Below are positions 46,767-51,155 of a DNA stretch of 51,155 bases, piece by piece (within the stretch, counting starts at the first letter, position 1; each line of letters begins with the position of its first letter). The stretch comes from Rhizopus sp. PT2906 (lineage: Eukaryota > Mucoromycota > Mucoromycetes > Mucorales > Rhizopodaceae). The stretch is taken from contig JAMYHX010000304.1 in assembly GCA_025529335.1 (NCBI GenBank), forward strand, positions 1-51,155, in the 5' to 3' direction. The position numbers were made by a program, and so were the translations under genes. The notes under the pieces are model-generated. The model saw only the letters and a program-made list of their open reading frames with translations, did no database searches and was not told the DNA's origin.

Positions 46767-48737
46767 ATGAAGTATTATAAACAATTAATATTCATTCTTT
46801 TGTACCTTTTGCATTTTACATTTATATATGCAGCAATGATTAAGGGACGAAAATATTCGACAGCGCATTATTCTTCAACTGGTTTAATCTATATTCTTGG
46901 CGGGACCGAAAGCACAAGCAATTCCCACTCTGAATATGCCTCAAATCTACTCACCCTGCATTTCGAAAAGACAGATTATTCTCTCCACCTGGCTGCATCA
47001 GATATTGAACATAGTTTCCTTTTACCTTCTATTGGACACACATCCCACTTATTAAATCATTCAATCATCACAGTATTCGGCCTTCATCCATCATACAGGG
47101 ACACACCAAGGATAGTTCTGTCTTCATCCAATCAGACCAACCATAATCAATTGTCTCCATCACACAGGTACAAACATACCTCGGTCCTAATGGATGATCG
47201 ACTCTATGTAATAGGAGGCCTATCTGCCAAGACGCACCAGCCAGTACATGACGCCAATTGGGTCTATTTCCTTTCAAACAAAACCTGGACCCAACTTCCA
47301 ACCCACACGTTGGTTGCTGGTCATGTCTCAATCTCATACGAGCATTGGATTATCTCATGTTTTGGGCAACAACAAGGAGAACTAAAGCTGTCTAATCGTT
47401 GCATCTGGTTTGACACAGACACTTTTCAATCCACCATCGTGACCAGCCATAGTCCAGTTGAGGAATGGCCTACTGCACGCAGTTATGCAAGTGTCGTCAC
47501 GCTCCCTAATCAATTCACACACGTTCTATTTGGTGGCGAAAATGAACGAGATATACTAGATGATCTATGGCAGCTAGATATACGGGCGCCATTTCAGATG
47601 ACCTGGACAAAATTGGAGCATAGTTGTAAAGGCAGATCAGGACATGCAGGTGTATTAATAGACGATTTGATTCTCTATTATGGTGGACAAGATGGTCCAG
47701 AATCTATGGTTAATGAACCTATTTACTTTAATACAACAAGTAAACGATGGATTACAAAAGAAAAGCCAGTGTTCCTGTACCAGCGTGACGTACAAGATTC
47801 TGCACCAAATGACGCTCAAGGAATCAGTGGCGGAGCCATTGGTGGGATTATCGTTTGTGTTATTGCAATAGTAGCCGCTGGCGTTGGATTTTTCATCTGG
47901 AGAAGGCGCAAGCAACAACGTCATGTTCACTCCGAATCCAGGGCAGCAAGGTTTAGTCAATCACCAAATAATGTCTCATTGCAGCAATTAACTTATGGAG
48001 AAAAGATACAAATGACAAATTCGATGATATTTGATAATGAAAGAAAGCCGACGCCCTTTCTCAGTTTACCTGAATTGGCTGTCACGAATAGCAACAACAC
48101 ACGCATTAGTGCTATTTCTCTTGGTGCAGAGTTTAAATTTTCTACAGAAGACTATTACCACAGACAATCTGCACAGTCATCCAATCTTAGTCGTCAACGA
48201 ATGGAACAGGACAAGACAAGTTTAGACAAGAGTCCTGAATCATCCAATAAAAAGCTAGATACAGGCACAAGTGGATTCAAACGATTGACACTCAATCTGT
48301 TTTCAAACAGTAGTTCACTCCATCCTGATACAGACGCAAATCAGACATTAGGCGATAAACGAGGTCAATCAGGTATTTTCCAGCTGAGAGGATCACGGCT
48401 TTTGCAGGCACGCGCACCAACCACATCCGATGGCAACTATCCAGGTATGATGTATAGCAATCATTCTAGACAGTCGCTTGGAGGCAAATCAGTTTCGTCA
48501 GTGCAATGGGTTGGATTTAATGATACCATGGACTACAAGGGGAACAAGTGGCGCGACAGTTCGACTTCTTCTCTTCATTTGGCTGTGAAGAATGCTGCCA
48601 ATCGAGCAAGCTCACATTATACGAGTGATAGTACACAATCAACTCCTAGAAGTCCCATGTTCCCACACCATCTGCGTGATTCAGTTGCCATACAATATCA
48701 TCAGGAGAACTCCTCTAAGCAGAGCATTCGTAGTTAA
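46767..48737 (+). CDS. Kelch-repeat type I membrane protein, 656 aa
   Basis: Single exon. The N-terminal hydrophobic segment (LIFILLYLLHFTFIYAA) is a signal peptide. Residues about 30-340 form kelch blades (IYILGGTES, LYVIGGLSAK, HVLFGGENERDILDDLWQLD, LILYYGGQDGPE), a predicted beta-propeller with several N-glycosylation sites. From residue 352 comes a glycine-rich membrane helix (GGAIGGIIVCVIAIVAAGVG) and the stop-transfer RRRKQQRH. A Ser-rich cytosolic tail of about 275 residues, probably heavily phosphorylated, completes it. It resembles fungal surface kelch proteins involved in polarity or wall signalling; the ligand is unknown. The lack of introns contrasts with its neighbours. Confidence 0.85.
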   Translation: MKYYKQLIFILLYLLHFTFIYAAMIKGRKYSTAHYSSTGLIYILGGTESTSNSHSEYASNLLTLHFEKTDYSLHLAASDIEHSFLLPSIGHTSHLLNHSIITVFGLHPSYRDTPRIVLSSSNQTNHNQLSPSHRYKHTSVLMDDRLYVIGGLSAKTHQPVHDANWVYFLSNKTWTQLPTHTLVAGHVSISYEHWIISCFGQQQGELKLSNRCIWFDTDTFQSTIVTSHSPVEEWPTARSYASVVTLPNQFTHVLFGGENERDILDDLWQLDIRAPFQMTWTKLEHSCKGRSGHAGVLIDDLILYYGGQDGPESMVNEPIYFNTTSKRWITKEKPVFLYQRDVQDSAPNDAQGISGGAIGGIIVCVIAIVAAGVGFFIWRRRKQQRHVHSESRAARFSQSPNNVSLQQLTYGEKIQMTNSMIFDNERKPTPFLSLPELAVTNSNNTRISAISLGAEFKFSTEDYYHRQSAQSSNLSRQRMEQDKTSLDKSPESSNKKLDTGTSGFKRLTLNLFSNSSSLHPDTDANQTLGDKRGQSGIFQLRGSRLLQARAPTTSDGNYPGMMYSNHSRQSLGGKSVSSVQWVGFNDTMDYKGNKWRDSSTSSLHLAVKNAANRASSHYTSDSTQSTPRSPMFPHHLRDSVAIQYHQENSSKQSIRS

Positions 48738-49564
48738 TGAGTATATATATATGTATAGATGTATAGGTGGTATACACAAATTGTTAATCTTTTAGAAATT
48801 GTCAACAGTAGTTACGTATAAATTAATGCTTAATATAAACCGTTTTTTTAATATTTAAGTGAATATATGCATGCTGAATAGTGTGTTTAGATGTACATTT
48901 GTATTGCCTGGCGTATTAAATACTCATGAGGGGGCTTTTTTAGTTGAAAATACACGTTTTGTGCTACTAATCTTGGTTACTTTATTTTAAAAGAAACTTC
49001 TGAAAATCTAAATTGTATTCATGATAGTGCGCGCTTTTCGTCAGATCAAGGATGAAATTATAAAATAAAATCACATATATCAGTGTCATATTATAGTTGC
49101 TTCAAGTATAAAAGCACTTGGTATTGAAAATCATGCTATTGTTTTGTTAAGGCTGTTCTTGATCCATCATATGAAAGATACTGCTCTTCCAAATAGTCTG
49201 CTGTGTTACATTGCTGAACTACAAGTGCCACATCCCATTTGCCACAGTACAACCACTGGATACATACAATAGTCCATTACCTTTTAAGAAGCAAGTTGAA
49301 TTAGCGATATATATAAAATATAAAGTCCTTGTATTGTTTATGTTGCCTTTTTTCCTTGAATGGTTATGTTTTTAGTATAATTTAACTATTCCGCTGCGCC
49401 TCATTATAGGAGTAGAATATAAACTTCGTACCGGGTAACACGCAGTTGCAGTTATATTTGTGATACATGAGCCTCACAGATAGGAAAAGATTGACAGTAG
49501 TATAAATAGTATGTGTAATTTTCTGATTTTCTTTTCGCTCAAGATAGTTTTTAAAGGAATAAAA
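48738..49564. other. Spacer with possible coding relic
   Basis: 827 bp, AT-rich. Minus-strand 49149-49310 shows protein-like reading in two adjoining frames (separate entry). Nothing else is recognised. Confidence 0.45.
49149..49310 (-). pseudogene. Frame-broken coding relic
   Basis: One minus-strand frame gives STCFLKGNGLLYVSSGCTVA and continues to a stop. The overlapping frame continues as VVQQCNTADYLEEQYLSYDG and on to a stop near 49149. Joined by one frame change they would read as one natural segment. No family is recognised. Confidence 0.3.
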
Positions 49565-49909
49565 ATGACTGAATACAGAGATGAAAAGCTTGTTGCTGAA
49601 TTAGAAAAAGAGATTCAAGACAATGAATGCGGTGTTGATGATCTCCTCTGGTGTTGCTGCTGTGGCGTGTTTGGTCTGATCTGTATCGTTCCAAAGTACA
49701 ATAAGCGAAAATTAGCTAATGATAGATTAATCATTGAGCTGCAAAAGCCAAAATATAATCCTAATCAAGCCTATCCTGGACCTCAACATCCTCAACCGAT
49801 GTATGTTGCTCAGGCAGCACCTGTTCCTCAGTACGCTCCTCAGCTTCCTCCTCAATATCCACCTAACCAATCTCCTCAGCATGTTTCGGAAAAGATGCCT
49901 GGCCATTAA
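49565..49909 (+). CDS. Small Cys-rich, Pro/Gln-tailed protein, 114 aa
   Basis: Start chosen at the ATG of 49565 (MTEYRDEKLV) rather than the in-frame Met at 49511. A charged helix is followed by a membrane-like Cys cluster (DDLLWCCCCGVFGLICIVPK), suggesting palmitoylation or a short membrane anchor, and then a Pro/Gln/Tyr-rich tail (PQYAPQLPPQYPPNQSPQ). The layout resembles small CYSTM-like or annexin-tail-type peripheral membrane proteins. The name is descriptive only. The TATA-like TATAAATAG at about 49501 lies 55-60 bp upstream. Confidence 0.7.
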   Translation: MTEYRDEKLVAELEKEIQDNECGVDDLLWCCCCGVFGLICIVPKYNKRKLANDRLIIELQKPKYNPNQAYPGPQHPQPMYVAQAAPVPQYAPQLPPQYPPNQSPQHVSEKMPGH

Positions 49910-51155
49910 TCAGTAAATCACTAGATGTGACTGAAACTTCAAGCAAAGAGATTGTAATCATAGTGACACAATGTATATAGCGCTGGTATAGCTATAGTCA
50001 TAGACGATGTACTCTCTAATAATATTTAATAAACAATGATTATTTTCTTTGAATAATTACTATTGCTGCAGGAAGGGGATCTTAAAAAAGATCATTAAAA
50101 ATGACAATTACATCACATACAATGAATACTTGGCAGTTACAATCAGAAAAGTGATTACTTGCAAAGATGCTCTTGTTATTGCCATAAAAGCAGTAGACCT
50201 ATCCTTTCATTTTATATTTGAGACTGCAAAGTTGCTTACTTTCTTACAACAAAAGTTTCGAGATACACAAGTGTATTCGATAATAAAGAAAGATTGATGC
50301 CTTTTTTGTACACGCTTTTCATTCTGCATCAGTCACTGCCTCTCTCATTGTGCTTACTCGCTTTCTTTTGCATGTATATGAAATACCACTATGACGCTAT
50401 TTTTAAATGCTCTTTAATTGCCTGTAGTCGTTGCGATACTTGTTTTATTCTTAAATAAAGCAAGCAACATCGGGTATCTCTATAAATAAATAACCCAGTC
50501 CAGTACCTTCAATACACAATGTAAGCACCAAAATTTGTTATTTTTTTTTTTTCTTGAAAATAGACATTGATGCTACTTACTAATACATACATTTGAAGCT
50601 TAAGAAATGACTATCAATCCATATAAGAGTGTGATGCTTGGTATTCGTATAAATAATCTAGAATAAGCACGGTTTTAGCAACCAGTTTGACTTTACATTA
50701 TTATTCATGCTACCTCCAGTAGTGCACATCACAGTATCAATTAATAATTCATAAGAAATAAGGCTTAATTATGCAAATGCAGAGTATCTCTGTAGTACGC
50801 GCACTATATTTGTGAATGCATATTAAAAGGCGACGTAAATCGGTAGTGTACCTGTATAGTGCCCTAAATTAAAATTGGCGTGATTGCGTCACTATGGAAA
50901 CAACAAACAAAGCTATCAAACTTTATTGGCAATCCATTATGTATCATATGAAAAAAAGCAAAATAAAAAACATAGCAGCAAAAGTCATATGACATCCTTA
51001 TACTTTGGCTCTACTTCATCTCGCTTTTGATCCTTGTTACTGTGTATGCCACGGCGTCGGGAGCATTAGTGTAACATTCGGAGATTAAATTAGTTTTCTC
51101 TCAGCGAACTGGTGCCTTAACTTGAAACTCTTTCCACCCTTAAATTTAGAAATGA
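49910..51155. other. 3' terminal spacer
   Basis: AT-rich sequence to the window end. An open plus-strand frame at about 50049-50297 (ending AKLLTFLQQKFRDTQVYSII...) has no ATG at its head and no recognisable family, so it is not called as a gene. No RNA gene or repeat was found. Confidence 0.5.

Noticed and set aside
50049..50297. 82-codon plus-strand frame
   Set aside because: It begins at a non-ATG codon, has no recognisable domain and sits in AT-rich spacer.
1..51155. CRISPR array, rRNA, bacterial operon or phage signals
   Set aside because: None seen. Intron-rich eukaryotic genes dominate throughout.

Overview
The window is nuclear DNA of a fungus, most likely an early-diverging (Mucoromycota/Mucorales-type) species. 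It is AT-rich. Its genes carry many short introns (mostly 45-60 nt, GT...AG, often with CTAAC/CTAAT-like branch sites), and its gene set is fungal (TVP18, tropomyosin, PTC7-type phosphatase, CBF1-like bHLH factor, kelch and MFS proteins). It also has a full-length DNA-PKcs gene, which the familiar ascomycete and basidiomycete models lack. The species assignment is inference; no rRNA or other marker is present.

Layout. 1-0.84 kb: decayed repeat. 0.84-1.9 kb (-): uncharacterised Ser-rich protein, divergent from the main gene. 2.64-17.42 kb (+): DNA-PKcs (PRKDC-like PIKK). I assembled it as 47 exons and 4069 codons of protein, with one open frame running from a HEAT-rich N-terminus through FAT, an intact kinase domain and FATC. 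18.06-18.84 kb (+): single-pass Cys-rich membrane protein with a PPPY tail. 20.2-21.5 kb (-): CaMKK/SNF1-activating-type kinase, sharing a short divergent promoter with a PA-TM-RING ubiquitin ligase (21.7-22.7 kb). 22.85-23.24 kb: small hypothetical gene. 23.36-24.72 kb: HERP-like ubiquitin-domain ER protein. 24.80-25.98 kb (-): mitochondrial PP2C (PTC7-like). 27.46-32.12 kb: tandem pair of related MFS anion:cation symporters. 32.28-32.60 kb (-): small hypothetical protein. 34.27-34.91 kb (-): DUF202 membrane protein. 35.97-36.39 kb (-): unusually short tropomyosin. 36.67-37.44 kb (-): TVP18, an eight-exon gene with two 23-nt microexons. 40.04-40.91 kb (+): CBF1-like bHLH factor. 41.01-44.02 kb (+): FUSC/DUF2421 membrane protein. 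44.21-46.23 kb (-): dicarboxylate (DASS/SLC13-type) transporter. 46.77-48.74 kb (+): kelch-repeat type I membrane protein. 49.57-49.91 kb (+): small Cys-rich/Pro-rich protein. The rest is AT-rich spacer.

Several long spacers are not empty. They hold broken coding stretches on both strands, some sharing sequence with one another (about 0.4-0.7 kb with 38.4-38.7 kb; 26.70 kb with 39.04 kb), and one has a retroelement-like CCHC zinc-knuckle pattern (33.6 kb). They read as old, heavily decayed mobile-element or gene-family debris.

The most notable item is the DNA-PKcs gene. It conserves the catalytic motifs and also a TQ phosphosite cluster that lines up with the human ABCDE autophosphorylation sites. 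That suggests the autophosphorylation control of end joining known in animals is older than the fungus/animal split. Second are the three-period tropomyosin and a perfect CACGTG element upstream of the CBF1-like gene, which may let the factor regulate itself.
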